From: Streptomyces longwoodensis
GTDB lineage: Bacteria; Actinomycetota; Actinomycetes; Streptomycetales; Streptomycetaceae
Assembly (NCBI RefSeq): GCF_001514125.1
Contig: NZ_KQ948552.1
Location: forward strand, 423,401 to 487,400
Direction: 5' to 3'
Length of the DNA stretch: 64,000 nt
This document shows positions 27,365 through 35,735 of the stretch, piece after piece. Made by a program: the position numbers and the translations under genes. The notes beneath the pieces are model-generated. The model saw only the letters and a program-made list of their open reading frames with translations. It searched no databases and was not told where the DNA came from. Numbering within the stretch: position 1 is the first letter of the stretch; each line of letters begins with the position of its first letter.

Positions 27365-27448
27365 ATGCCGCGCCCGTCGCTGACCTGCCGACGCTGCGTC
27401 GACCTGGTCCGGGTCGCCGCCGCGCTCTGTCGCGCCACCAGTCACTGA
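27365..27448 (+). CDS. Cysteine leader peptide of the second monooxygenase locus
   Basis: A 27-codon frame (ATG 27365 to TGA 27446-27448) containing LTCRRCVDLVRVAAALCR, with three Cys. This is the sulfur-operon leader peptide pattern of actinobacteria. The geometry of the promoter predicts a leaderless uORF, as reported for cysteine-responsive attenuator peptides in mycobacteria. The first structural gene begins 184 nt downstream. Cys starvation would stall ribosomes here and favour expression of the monooxygenase gene. Confidence 0.8.
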   Translation: MPRPSLTCRRCVDLVRVAAALCRATSH

Positions 27449-27632
27449 TCACCCCGCGACCCCGCACCCGGGTCTCCGCGCGACCGACCGGCATCCGACA
27501 CTCCGTCACATACGGTCCCCGCGCTCCCGTTGCCCCTCCTCCCCCGCCGCAGGGAGCCACCCCGGCCCGGCACGCCCGGTCCGCCGCCGGTTCCGCGCGC
27601 CGAGGCCACCACGCCGTGAGGACGAACGCCGT

Positions 27633-28709
27633 ATGAGCACACCCCAGATCACCTCCCTGGCCTTCCTGACACCGGGCAACTTCGCCGACGACGACCCGTA
27701 CACCGGCCTGGAGGAGACGCTCCAGCTGTTCGCGTACGGGGAGCGGCTCGGCTACGACGGCGCCTGGATCCGCCAGCGCCACCTGGAGCACGGCGTCGGC
27801 TCGGCCGCCGTGTTCCTGGCCGCCGCCGGCCAGCGCACCGCACGGATCGAGCTGGGCACCGCGGTCATCCCCATCGGGTACGAGAACCCGTTCCGCCTGG
27901 CCGAGGACCTGGCGCTGGCCGACGTCCTGTCCCGCGGCCGGCTGCAGGCCGGGTTCAGCACCGGCATGCCGCACGCCGAGCTCCTCGGCGACGTCGTGCA
28001 CGACGGCGACTGGCGCTCGCTGGACCTGTCGTACGGCAGGATCGCCCGCGTCGTCGACCACCTGCGCGGCGACTACCTCGGCGACCCGGACACGGTGATC
28101 CACTCGCCCGGCAACGTCCAGCGGCCCCGGCTCCAGCCCCACGCCCCCGGGCTCGTGGACCGGGTCTGGCACGGCGCGAGCAGCCTGCGCTCGGCCCGCT
28201 GGGCCGGCGAGAACGGCCTGAACCTGCTCACCGGCAACATCGTCGCCGGCGAGGGCGGCGACGACTTCACCACCGCCCAGGCGGCGCTGCTGGACGCCTA
28301 CCGGAGCGCGCCGGGCGACGGCCGCCCCGCGGCCCGGGTGGCACTGGGCCGGGTGATCGTGCCGACCGACGGCGCAGACGCCGCCACCCGGGCCCGCTAC
28401 CGCGCCTACGCCGCGAGCCGCCACGAGCGCACCCTCGCGCCGCAGGGGCCGCGCGGCACCCTCTTCGCCCCGGACCTGGTGGGCACCGCCGAGCAGATCC
28501 TGGAGCGGCTGGCCGCGGACCCCGTGGTCGGCACGGTGTCCGAGCTGCGCCTGGAGCTGCCGTACGAGTTCCGGCGGGCCGACTACGAGCAGATCCTGCA
28601 CGACGTGCGCCACCTGGTCGCACCGGAACTCGGCTGGCGGCCGGCCGGGGAGGGCGTGCCCGCCCCGCGGGCGCCCTTGACATCCGCCGGGGCCGAGCAC
28701 GTACGTTGA
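27633..28709 (+). CDS. LLM-class flavin-dependent oxidoreductase
   Basis: A 358-residue luciferase-like monooxygenase, starting MSTPQITSLAFLTPGNFADD. It contains WIRQRHLEHGVGSAAVFLAA, RIELGTAVIPIGYENPFRLAED, LSRGRLQAGFSTGMPH and ARWAGENGLNLLTGN. This is bacterial-luciferase-like and differs from the NtaA and ALHLAVALDG types nearby. GAGGACG precedes ATG 27633. It is preceded by one Cys leader peptide and followed, after a second leader peptide, by the three-enzyme monooxygenase run. Oxidative release of sulfur from an organic compound is inferred; substrate unknown. Confidence 0.88.
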   Translation: MSTPQITSLAFLTPGNFADDDPYTGLEETLQLFAYGERLGYDGAWIRQRHLEHGVGSAAVFLAAAGQRTARIELGTAVIPIGYENPFRLAEDLALADVLSRGRLQAGFSTGMPHAELLGDVVHDGDWRSLDLSYGRIARVVDHLRGDYLGDPDTVIHSPGNVQRPRLQPHAPGLVDRVWHGASSLRSARWAGENGLNLLTGNIVAGEGGDDFTTAQAALLDAYRSAPGDGRPAARVALGRVIVPTDGADAATRARYRAYAASRHERTLAPQGPRGTLFAPDLVGTAEQILERLAADPVVGTVSELRLELPYEFRRADYEQILHDVRHLVAPELGWRPAGEGVPAPRAPLTSAGAEHVR

Positions 28710-28741
28710 AACCACAAGTTCCTGGCGGGTGGAGGCCCTCG

Positions 28742-28858
28742 ATGGACGTACCTGGCGCGGCACCGCGGGGTGCGTGCACGGGTGCGCGGCTGATCATCCG
28801 GCGGCACGTCGACTACTGCCGCACCTCGTCCGCCGTCTGTCCTTCCGCCCGGGTCTGA
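28742..28858 (+). CDS. Internal cysteine leader peptide before the three-monooxygenase operon
   Basis: A 38-codon frame from ATG 28742, 6 nt after GGAGG, to TGA 28856-28858. The C-terminal half IIRRHVDYCRTSSAVCPS carries the leader motif with Cys at 26 and 33 and another Cys at 12. It lies 221 nt upstream of the TTG-started monooxygenase gene. Unlike the upstream leader it has a good ribosome site, so it can work inside a longer transcript. Confidence 0.8.
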   Translation: MDVPGAAPRGACTGARLIIRRHVDYCRTSSAVCPSARV

Positions 28859-29079
28859 CCGCGTGCGCGTGACGCGCCGCGCCCGACCTCACGCGTCCGC
28901 GTCCGGCTTCTGGCACCTGACGCCTGACGCCTGACGCCTCCGGCTTCTCCCACCCCGCCCCGTCGCGTCCGTCCCGCCGCCGGCACGTCCCGACGACCGG
29001 CCGGCCGTCCCGCCGTGGCCCCGTACCGCCGAGTCCCCCGCCCGCACCGGCGCGACTCGTGTTCCCGGAAGGAACCGCC
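28859..29079 (+). other. Attenuation leader with a CCTGACG triplet repeat
   Basis: This region between leader peptide and gene is GC-rich. CCTGACG is repeated three times in tandem at 28916-28936. It is the place where terminator/antiterminator folding would be decided, but I cannot assign the structures by eye. Confidence 0.45.
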
Positions 29080-30180
29080 TTGTCCGGACCCGCCCTGCAC
29101 CTCGCCGTCGAGCTCGACGGCGACGGCGCCCACCCCGCGGCCTGGCGCCGCGCCGCCCACTCGCCCGACCAGTTGCTCACCCCGCGCCGCGTGGCCCGCG
29201 TCGCCGCCGTCGCGGAGAACGCCGGGTTCACCCTGATCACGCTCGACGACGGCGTGCTGCCGCCCGGCGGTTCCCCGGACCCGGTGGGCCGGATCGGCGC
29301 GGTCGAGCGCGCGGCGTTCGTCGCCGCGTCCACGAGCACCATCGGGATCGCGCCCGTCGTACCCGTCACGTACGCCGAACCCTTCCACGTCTCCAGCCAG
29401 TTGGCGTCCCTGGACCACATCTCCGCCGGGCGTGCCGGGTGGGTCGTGACGGAGGAGGAGCAGCCCGGCGCCGCGCGCGCCTGGGGACGTCCGCCGGTCG
29501 ACGGGGCCGAGGCACGGGCCCGGGAGTCGCGGGACGGGGTGACGGTGGCGCGGGCCCTGTGGGACTCGTGGGAGGACGACGCGGTCGTCCGGTCGGTGGC
29601 CACCAGCCGCTACCTCGACCGCGACCGCCTGCACTACGTCGACTTCACCGGGGAGACCTACGCCGTGAAGGGACCGGCGATCGTGCCGCGCCCGCCGCAG
29701 GGCCAGCTCGTCGTCCTGGGCCGCCCGGAGCGGGTGTCCGCCGACCTGCTCGACGTCGCCCTCGTGGACGGGCGCGACGTGGCCGCGGTGGCCTCGGCCG
29801 CCGCGGCTGCGGGCACGCCCCGGGTCTTCGCCGAGGTCGAGGTGGCGCTGGACACGCCGGACGCCACCGGGGCCGAGCGGGTCGCGGACCTGGAGCGGCA
29901 CGCGCCGTGGACCGACCGGGGCCGGCTGCGGCACGTCGGACCGGCCGATCACCTCGTCTCCCTGCTGGCGGAGTTGGGCCGCCACGTCGACGGCGTACGG
30001 CTGCGGCCGCTGGTGCTCGACGAGGACCTGCCCGTGCTCTCCCGCCTCGTCCTGCCGGCCCTGTCGGAGCGGCGCCTGGTCGCCCGCCCGCTGCCCGGCA
30101 CGTCCCTGCGCTCGACCCTCGGTCTGGAGCGCCCCGCCAACCGCTTCGCCACCGCGGCCGCCCTGGAGGACGCCCGATGA
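29080..30180 (+). CDS. LLM-class flavin-dependent monooxygenase (sister of the 14771-16009 gene)
   Basis: A 366-residue enzyme with the same layout as the gene at 14771: ALHLAVELDGDGAHPAAW, ITLDDGVLPPGG, SVATSRYLDRDRLHYVDFTG, PRPPQGQLVV and STLGLERPANRFA. It is about 45 residues shorter, mainly in the middle. I chose TTG 29080 because GGAAGGA lies 6 nt before it, whereas GTG 29059 has no ribosome site. Its stop overlaps the next start as ATGA. It is thus paired with an NtaA-type gene, just as its sister is. Confidence 0.87.
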   Translation: MSGPALHLAVELDGDGAHPAAWRRAAHSPDQLLTPRRVARVAAVAENAGFTLITLDDGVLPPGGSPDPVGRIGAVERAAFVAASTSTIGIAPVVPVTYAEPFHVSSQLASLDHISAGRAGWVVTEEEQPGAARAWGRPPVDGAEARARESRDGVTVARALWDSWEDDAVVRSVATSRYLDRDRLHYVDFTGETYAVKGPAIVPRPPQGQLVVLGRPERVSADLLDVALVDGRDVAAVASAAAAAGTPRVFAEVEVALDTPDATGAERVADLERHAPWTDRGRLRHVGPADHLVSLLAELGRHVDGVRLRPLVLDEDLPVLSRLVLPALSERRLVARPLPGTSLRSTLGLERPANRFATAAALEDAR

Positions 30181-31577
30181 CCCGCACCGACCCCCTCGAC
30201 GTCCCCCGGCCGGACGCCCGGTTGCACTTCGGGGTGTTCTTCCAGGGCGTGAACCACTGGACCGTCTGGTCCGCCCCGGAGAGCGGCTCCCAGATCGACC
30301 CGGCCTCCTTCCGCCGCGTGGCGCAGACCGCCGAACGGGGCCTGTTCGACGCGTTCTTCCTCGGTGAGGGGCTGCGGTTGCGGGAGGTCGACGGCCGCAT
30401 CCACGACCTCGACGTGGCCGGCCGGCCGGACGCCGTCACCCAGCTCGCCGCGCTGGCCGCGGTCACCCGGCGCATCGGACTGGTCTCCACCTCCAACTCC
30501 ACCTACAACGAGCCCGCCGACCTCGCCCGCCGCCTGTCCGGCCTCGACCTGCTCTCCGAGGGGCGCGCCGGGTGGAACGTGGTGACCACGGACAACGCGT
30601 GGACCGGCGCCAACTTCCGCCGCGGCGGCTACCTGGACCACGCCGACCGCTACCGGCGCGCCGAGGAGTTCCTGACGGTGGCCCGCGCGCTGTGGGACGG
30701 CTGGGAGGACGACGCGGTCGCCGGTTCCGCGGGCGCGCCCGCCTGGTCGCGGCCGGGCGCCGTGCACCGGGTCCGCCACCGCGGAGCGCAGTTCGACGTC
30801 GACCTCGCCCCGACCCTGCCGCGCAGCGCCCAGGGCCACCCGGTGATCTTCCAGGCCGGCGACTCGGGTGACGGACGCGACTTCGCCGCCCGCAACGCGG
30901 ACGTCATCTTCTCCGCCCACGGCGGCGACTTCGACGACGCGCTGGCCTTCGCCGAGGACATCCGGCGCCGGCTGCGGGCGGTCGGCAGACCCGACGACGA
31001 CCTGCGCATCCTGCCCGGCACCGAGATCATCATCGGCGATACCGAGGAGGAGGCCGAGGAGAAGAAGCGCTGGGTGCGCCTGCAACAGGTCACCCCCGCC
31101 ACGGCGTTGGGGATCGCCGGACTGCTGTGGGGCATCGACCTGTCCGACCGGGACGCCGACGGTCCGCTGCCGAAGGAGGACCCGGTCGTCGCCGAGAACG
31201 ACGGCTCCTTCGGCTCCCGGCGCATCGCCGACCCGCGCACGGTCGTGGACCGGTGGCGGGCCGAGGCGGAGGCGCACGGCTGGTCGCTGCGCGAGACGGT
31301 CATCGCCCTGGGCCCGCAGCGCGGGCACGTGGGCACCCCCGCGGGCCTGGCCGACACGTTCGCCCACTACGTGCGGCACGGCGCCGTCGACGGCTTCAAC
31401 ATCACGCCGTACCTGATCCCCGACGGGCTGGACGACATCGTCGACCTGCTCGTCCCGGAGCTGCAGGAACGCGGCGTGTACCGCACCGAGTACACCGGCA
31501 CCACGCTGCGCGAGCACCTCGGCCTGCGCGAGCCCCTCACCCACCGGTCGGCGGCCGACCGACGTCAGGCCGGGTGA
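30177..31577 (+). CDS. LLM-class flavin monooxygenase, NtaA/SnaA/DszA type (sister of the 13375-14748 gene)
   Basis: A 466-residue monooxygenase with HFGVFFQGVNHWTVWSAPE, FDAFFLGEGLRLRE, GRAGWNVVTTDNAWTGANFR, GHPVIFQAGDSGDGRDFA and the C-terminal TGTTLREHLGL. It is close in plan to the gene at 13375. It is translationally coupled on both sides (ATGA at its start, GTGA at its end). It needs a flavin reductase encoded elsewhere. Role by family: oxidation of an organosulfur or amine compound. Confidence 0.9.
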   Translation: MTRTDPLDVPRPDARLHFGVFFQGVNHWTVWSAPESGSQIDPASFRRVAQTAERGLFDAFFLGEGLRLREVDGRIHDLDVAGRPDAVTQLAALAAVTRRIGLVSTSNSTYNEPADLARRLSGLDLLSEGRAGWNVVTTDNAWTGANFRRGGYLDHADRYRRAEEFLTVARALWDGWEDDAVAGSAGAPAWSRPGAVHRVRHRGAQFDVDLAPTLPRSAQGHPVIFQAGDSGDGRDFAARNADVIFSAHGGDFDDALAFAEDIRRRLRAVGRPDDDLRILPGTEIIIGDTEEEAEEKKRWVRLQQVTPATALGIAGLLWGIDLSDRDADGPLPKEDPVVAENDGSFGSRRIADPRTVVDRWRAEAEAHGWSLRETVIALGPQRGHVGTPAGLADTFAHYVRHGAVDGFNITPYLIPDGLDDIVDLLVPELQERGVYRTEYTGTTLREHLGLREPLTHRSAADRRQAG

Positions 31578-32509
31578 GCGGCGTGACGGTGGGAGTGGCG
31601 CTCAACGCGTCCGACGCGCCCAACCAGGTGGACGCGACCGTGGAGTTGGCCAAGGAGGCGGCGGCCGCGGGACTGCGGTCGGCCTGGTTCGGCCAGACCT
31701 TCGGGGCGGACTCGCCCCAACTGGCGGCGCTGGTGGGGCGCGAGGTGCCCGGGCTGCACGTGGGCACCTCCGCGGTCCCGATCTTCGGCCGCCACCCCCT
31801 GCTGGTCTCCAGCCAGGCGCAGACCGCGCAGGCGGCGACCCACGGCCGCTACCACCTCGGGCTGGCCCTGGGCACCAAGCCGCTCACGGAGACCGGCTTC
31901 GGCCTGCCCTACGAGCGTCCCATCGCCCGGCTGCGCGAGTTCCTCACCGCGCTGCGGCAGTTGACCGAGCACGGCACGGCGGACTTCGAGGGCGAACTGC
32001 TCACCGCCCGCACCCCGCTGCCGGCGCGGGTGCCGGGGGCCGAGGGCGGGGTGCCGCTGCTGGTCGCCGCGATGGGCCCGCAGGCACTGCGGGCCAGCGG
32101 TGAACTGGCCGACGGGATCCTGCCGTACCTGGCGGGCCCGCGCGCCCTGGCCGACCACATCGTGCCCGCGCTGACCCGGGCGGCCGAGGCGGCGGGGCGT
32201 CCCGCGCCCCGGGTCGTGGCGCTGGTGTTCGGCGTGGTCACGGACGACGCGGACGCGGTGCGCGCCGAGGCCCTGGAACGCCTGGCGTTCTACGAGCAGT
32301 TCCCGTCCTACGCCCGCGTCATCGAGCTCTCGGGGGCCCGCCGGGCCGCCGACGTCGCCGTGATCGGCGACGAGCGGACCGTCGAGGCCGAGGTGCGGCG
32401 CTACCGCGACGCCGGTGCCACCGAGGTCGTGTTCGCGGGCACCGAGACCGCGGGCGACGCGGGCCGCCGGCGCACCTGGGACCTCCTCGGTGACCTGGCC
32501 GCCCGCTGA
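31574..32509 (+). CDS. LLM-class oxidoreductase, F420/flavin type
   Basis: A 311-residue luciferase-like protein: TVGVALNASDAPNQVDATVE, LRSAWFGQTFGADSPQLAAL, GRYHLGLALGTKPLTE and PLLVAAMGPQALRASGELAD. This resembles the actinobacterial LLM subgroup often predicted to use coenzyme F420, although the cofactor cannot be read from the sequence. GTG 31574 overlaps the preceding stop; GTG 31582 is an alternative. It is the fourth LLM enzyme of the locus. Confidence 0.86.
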   Translation: MSGVTVGVALNASDAPNQVDATVELAKEAAAAGLRSAWFGQTFGADSPQLAALVGREVPGLHVGTSAVPIFGRHPLLVSSQAQTAQAATHGRYHLGLALGTKPLTETGFGLPYERPIARLREFLTALRQLTEHGTADFEGELLTARTPLPARVPGAEGGVPLLVAAMGPQALRASGELADGILPYLAGPRALADHIVPALTRAAEAAGRPAPRVVALVFGVVTDDADAVRAEALERLAFYEQFPSYARVIELSGARRAADVAVIGDERTVEAEVRRYRDAGATEVVFAGTETAGDAGRRRTWDLLGDLAAR

Positions 32510-32532
32510 CCACACCCGACGAAGGAGAACGC

Positions 32533-33357
32533 ATGACCACCGAAGCGACCACGACGGACCTGCACACCTTCACCGAGACCTGGCTGGAGTGGTACCGCGC
32601 CCAGGAGGCCCGGCTCGCCGCGCCGCACGGCTTCCTGGCGATCACCAGCCTGCACTGGCTGGACGAGCGGCCGCAGCGCTTCCCGGACGCGCCCGGCGCC
32701 TGGCACACCGGCCCCGAGGGAGTCGTCGTCCGGCTCGACGACGAGGAGGAACTGGTCGTCGACGGGGTCCCCGTGCGCGGCGAGCACCGCTTCGGCGTGC
32801 TGCCCGAGCGCGGCGGTGTCGACGCGGTCTGGGGCGATGCCGTCATCGAGGTCGCCCGGCGCGGCGGCAACGACATCGTGCGGCCCCGGCACCCGGACGC
32901 GCCGCTGCGCACGGCGTTCACCGGGACGCCCGCCTACGCGCCCGACCCGCGCTGGGTGGTGACGGGTCGTTACGTCCCGTTCGACACGCCCCGCCCCACC
33001 ACCGTGGGCGCCGCCGTCGAGGGCCTGGAGCACGTGTACGAGGCGCCGGGGCGGGTCGAGTTCGAGTGGGAGGGGCGTCCGCTGTCGCTGACGGCGTTCC
33101 CGGGGCACGGCGAGGGCCGGCTGTCGGTGCTGTTCACCGACGCGACCTCCGGGGTGACCACCTACGCGGCCAACCGGTCGCTGTCGCTCGACCCGCCCGC
33201 GGCCGACGGCACGGTGGTCCTGGACTTCAACCGCGCCGCGAACCTGCCGTGCGCGTACACGGACCTGGCCACCTGCCCGCTGCCCCCGGCGGAGAACCGC
33301 CTGCCCGTGGCGATCGAGGCCGGCCAGAAGATCCCGCGGGAGCGCGGCGGGGCCTGA
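32533..33357 (+). CDS. DUF1684 family protein
   Basis: A 274-residue soluble protein of DUF1684, recognised from WLEWYRAQEARLAAPHGFLA, ITSLHWLDE, the YVPFDTPRPTTVGAAVEG block and the C-terminal VLDFNRAANLPCAYT with CPLPPAENRLPVAIEAGQK. The function of the family is not known to me. GAAGGAG precedes ATG 32533. It lies 23 nt after the fourth LLM gene and ends the operon before a strong terminator, so it probably serves the same pathway. Confidence 0.88.
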   Translation: MTTEATTTDLHTFTETWLEWYRAQEARLAAPHGFLAITSLHWLDERPQRFPDAPGAWHTGPEGVVVRLDDEEELVVDGVPVRGEHRFGVLPERGGVDAVWGDAVIEVARRGGNDIVRPRHPDAPLRTAFTGTPAYAPDPRWVVTGRYVPFDTPRPTTVGAAVEGLEHVYEAPGRVEFEWEGRPLSLTAFPGHGEGRLSVLFTDATSGVTTYAANRSLSLDPPAADGTVVLDFNRAANLPCAYTDLATCPLPPAENRLPVAIEAGQKIPRERGGA

Positions 33358-33400
33358 CCGCACGGCGGGGCCCGATGCGGCGGGCCCCGACGGGTACGGC

Positions 33401-33445
33401 AGGGGCTCCCCGTCCCTCACGAGCGGTGAGGGACGGGGAGCCCCT
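33401..33445. terminator. Strong bidirectional terminator
   Basis: A perfect 20-bp stem (33401-33420 with 33426-33445) and 5-nt loop are followed by TCTCTTC. It lies between the convergent DUF1684 and MFS genes and can end both transcripts. Confidence 0.9.
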
Positions 33446-33497
33446 TCTCTTCACGGGTGGGGCCCGTGCGGCGGTCCCGGCAGGCGGCTCGTAGGAG

Positions 33498-34994
33498 TCA
33501 GCCGCGGGGCGTGGGACCCACCGGCTCACCGGTCTCCGCCGGCCGCGACGACCGCACCGGCACCGCCAGTCGGGGCACGGTGGCCCCGGAGGCGGCGCGC
33601 GGCGCCTTCCCGGCCGGGCCGCCGGCGCCACGGCGCACCGGGACCAGCAGCGCGGCCAGCGCCGCGGCCAGGCACAGCACGGCCAGCAGGATGAAGCCGT
33701 GGGTGTAGCCGGACTCGTAGGGCAGGCCGGAGGGCTGGAGCCGGCCGGTGACCAGGACGCCGGTCACCGCGGCGCCGATGGAGCCGCCGATGGTGCGGAT
33801 GTTGGCGTTCATGCCGGTCGCGGCGCCGGTCTGCTCGGCCGGGACGCTGCCCACGACGAGGTTGGCCATCGAGGCGAAGGCCAGGCCGATCCCGAAGCCG
33901 AACAGGCCCGCAACGACGGCGATCTGCCACTGCGCGTCGTGCCACAGGGCGAGGAAGGCGAGGGCGACCGCACCGAACGCGGCGCCGGAGACCAGCAACG
34001 TCTTGGCGCCGAGCCGGGGTTCGAGGCGGCCGCTGAGCACGCCGGAGACGAACATCGCGACGAGCATCGGCAGCATCAGCAGCCCGGAGGCGGTGACACT
34101 GGCGCCGAAGCCGTAGCCCGCGGCCGACGGCGTCTGCACGAAGCCCGGCAGGAACGACCAGATGGCGTACATGCCGGCGCCGAACAGCAGCGCGGCGAGG
34201 TTGGTGGTCCACACGGCGGGCAGCCGCATCACGCGCAGGTCGATCAGCGGGGTGCGCGAGCGGGCCTCGCCGGTCAGCCACAGCGCGAACAGGGCGGCGG
34301 CGAGGGCGAACAGGCCGACGACACGGGCCGAGCCCCAGCCCCACACGCCCGCCTGGCTGAGCGGCAGCAGCAGGGCGACCAGCCAGCCCGAGAGGAGCAC
34401 GGCGCCGAGCCAGTTGACCCGGCCGCCGGTGCGGCGCGGGGACTCGGGGACGTAGCGCACGGCGATCAGGGTCGCGGCGGCCACGATGGCGACCGGTATC
34501 CAGAACAGCCAGCGGTAGTCGAGCGCGGACACGATGGGACCGGCGGCCACCATGCCGACACCGCCGCCGGCGGCGATCACGGCGGACAGGTTGCTGATGC
34601 TGCCGGGGACGCGCGAGGGCGCGAACTCGTCCCGGATGATGCCGAAGGACAGCGGGAACAGCGCGCCGCCGATGCCCTGGACGACACGGGCGACGATGAG
34701 GACGCCGATGCTCGGGGCGAGCGCGGCGAGCAGGCAGCCGGCCAGGACGGCGAGCAGCACCGCGACGAGGGTGCGCTTCTTCCCGATCAGGTCGCCGACC
34801 CGGCCGAGGATCGGGGTGAAGACCGAGGCGGACAGCAGGTAGGCCGTCATCACCCAGGTCGCGGTGGACTGCGAGGTGTGCAGGGCGTGCTGGACGGTCG
34901 GCAGGGCCGGCGCGATCAGCGACTGGAGCATGGAGAACACGCCGGCACCGGTCGCGAGGACCGCGAAGGTGAGGCGGGTGGAGGTGCGGGGCAT
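33498..34994 (-). CDS. MFS drug/metabolite exporter, DHA2 (14-TMS) type
   Basis: A 498-residue membrane protein with about 14 hydrophobic segments. It has the DHA2 marks WVMTAYLLSASVFTPILGRVGDLIGKKR (split: motif D-like entry and the GRVGDLIGKKR motif A), VVQGIGGALFPLSFGI (motif B) and a motif-C-like GPIVSALDYRW. Such proteins export drugs or small metabolites with proton antiport. It diverges from a TetR gene across two dyad operators, the usual arrangement for an inducible efflux pump. Confidence 0.92.
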   Translation of the reverse strand: MPRTSTRLTFAVLATGAGVFSMLQSLIAPALPTVQHALHTSQSTATWVMTAYLLSASVFTPILGRVGDLIGKKRTLVAVLLAVLAGCLLAALAPSIGVLIVARVVQGIGGALFPLSFGIIRDEFAPSRVPGSISNLSAVIAAGGGVGMVAAGPIVSALDYRWLFWIPVAIVAAATLIAVRYVPESPRRTGGRVNWLGAVLLSGWLVALLLPLSQAGVWGWGSARVVGLFALAAALFALWLTGEARSRTPLIDLRVMRLPAVWTTNLAALLFGAGMYAIWSFLPGFVQTPSAAGYGFGASVTASGLLMLPMLVAMFVSGVLSGRLEPRLGAKTLLVSGAAFGAVALAFLALWHDAQWQIAVVAGLFGFGIGLAFASMANLVVGSVPAEQTGAATGMNANIRTIGGSIGAAVTGVLVTGRLQPSGLPYESGYTHGFILLAVLCLAAALAALLVPVRRGAGGPAGKAPRAASGATVPRLAVPVRSSRPAETGEPVGPTPRG

Positions 34995-35055
34995 GAGGGG
35001 CCTCTCCGGACGCGCGGGGGCCGCGCAGGACGCGCCGGCCCTCCCGCACTGCTAA

Positions 35056-35095
35056 AGTGGAGGTACCCCTCCACTCTAACGGAGGCACCCCTCCG
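35056..35095. promoter_or_regulatory. Tandem dyad operators between MFS and TetR genes
   Basis: Site 1 (35056-35075) is AGTGGAGG-TACC-CCTCCACT, perfect over 8-bp arms and partly extended outward to flanking TA. Site 2 (35080-35095) is CGGAGG-CACC-CCTCCG. Centres are 22 bp apart, two helical turns. They lie between the two divergent start codons and are the likely binding sites of the TetR protein encoded at 35126. Confidence 0.8.
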
Positions 35096-35125
35096 GTTCA
35101 ACTCGCACCGCCCCTGGGAGGCACC

Positions 35126-35704
35126 GTGACGACCCCGTCGTTCCCCGTCAGCGCGATCGTCGCGGCCCAGCGTCCGCACCGGAAGGACGCCGCCCGCAAC
35201 TTCGACGCGCTGCTGGCCGCCGCCCGCGAGGCGTTCGCGGAGAACGGCGCGGACGCCTCCCTGGAGGACATCGCCCGGCGCGCGGGCGTCGGCATCGGCA
35301 CCCTGTACCGCAACTTCCCCACCCGCCGCGCCCTCTTCGAGAGCGTCTACGCCGACGAGGTGGACGCCCTGTGCCAGGCGGCGGTGGAGGTCGCCGACCG
35401 GGAGCCCTGGGAGGCCCTGACCGCCTGGCTGGACCGGTTCGCGGGCTACATGGTGACCAAGCGCGCGGTGCGCGAGGCCCTGGAGGGCGAGTCGGAGATC
35501 CTCGGCGCGTGCCGGGACTCGATGTACGCGGCGGGCGGCCCGCTCTTCGAGCGCGCCCAGCAGGCCGGCGAGGCCCGCCCGGACATGGACTTCGGTGACC
35601 TGCTGCGCATGGTCGCCGGCATCAGCGCCACCCAGTTCAGCGACGACGAGCAGCGCGACCGCGTCCTGGCCATCGCCCTGGACGGCGTCCGCACCCGCCG
35701 CTGA
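35126..35704 (+). CDS. TetR/AcrR family transcriptional regulator
   Basis: A 192-residue repressor with an N-terminal helix-turn-helix at about residues 35-65 (SLEDIARRAGVGIGTLYRNF, then PTRRALFESVYADEV) and an all-helical ligand domain. GTG 35126 follows GGGAGG by 5 nt; the longer frame from 35057 would run through the operator and has no ribosome site. It diverges from the MFS exporter and probably represses both genes until a drug or metabolite binds. Confidence 0.92.
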   Translation: MTTPSFPVSAIVAAQRPHRKDAARNFDALLAAAREAFAENGADASLEDIARRAGVGIGTLYRNFPTRRALFESVYADEVDALCQAAVEVADREPWEALTAWLDRFAGYMVTKRAVREALEGESEILGACRDSMYAAGGPLFERAQQAGEARPDMDFGDLLRMVAGISATQFSDDEQRDRVLAIALDGVRTRR

Positions 35705-35735
35705 GCGCCGGGTCCCGGCCGCCCGCACGGGCGGC

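Noticed and set aside
35057..35125. Upstream start for the TetR regulator
   Set aside because: The extension crosses both dyad operators and has no ribosome site; GTG 35126 follows GGGAGG.
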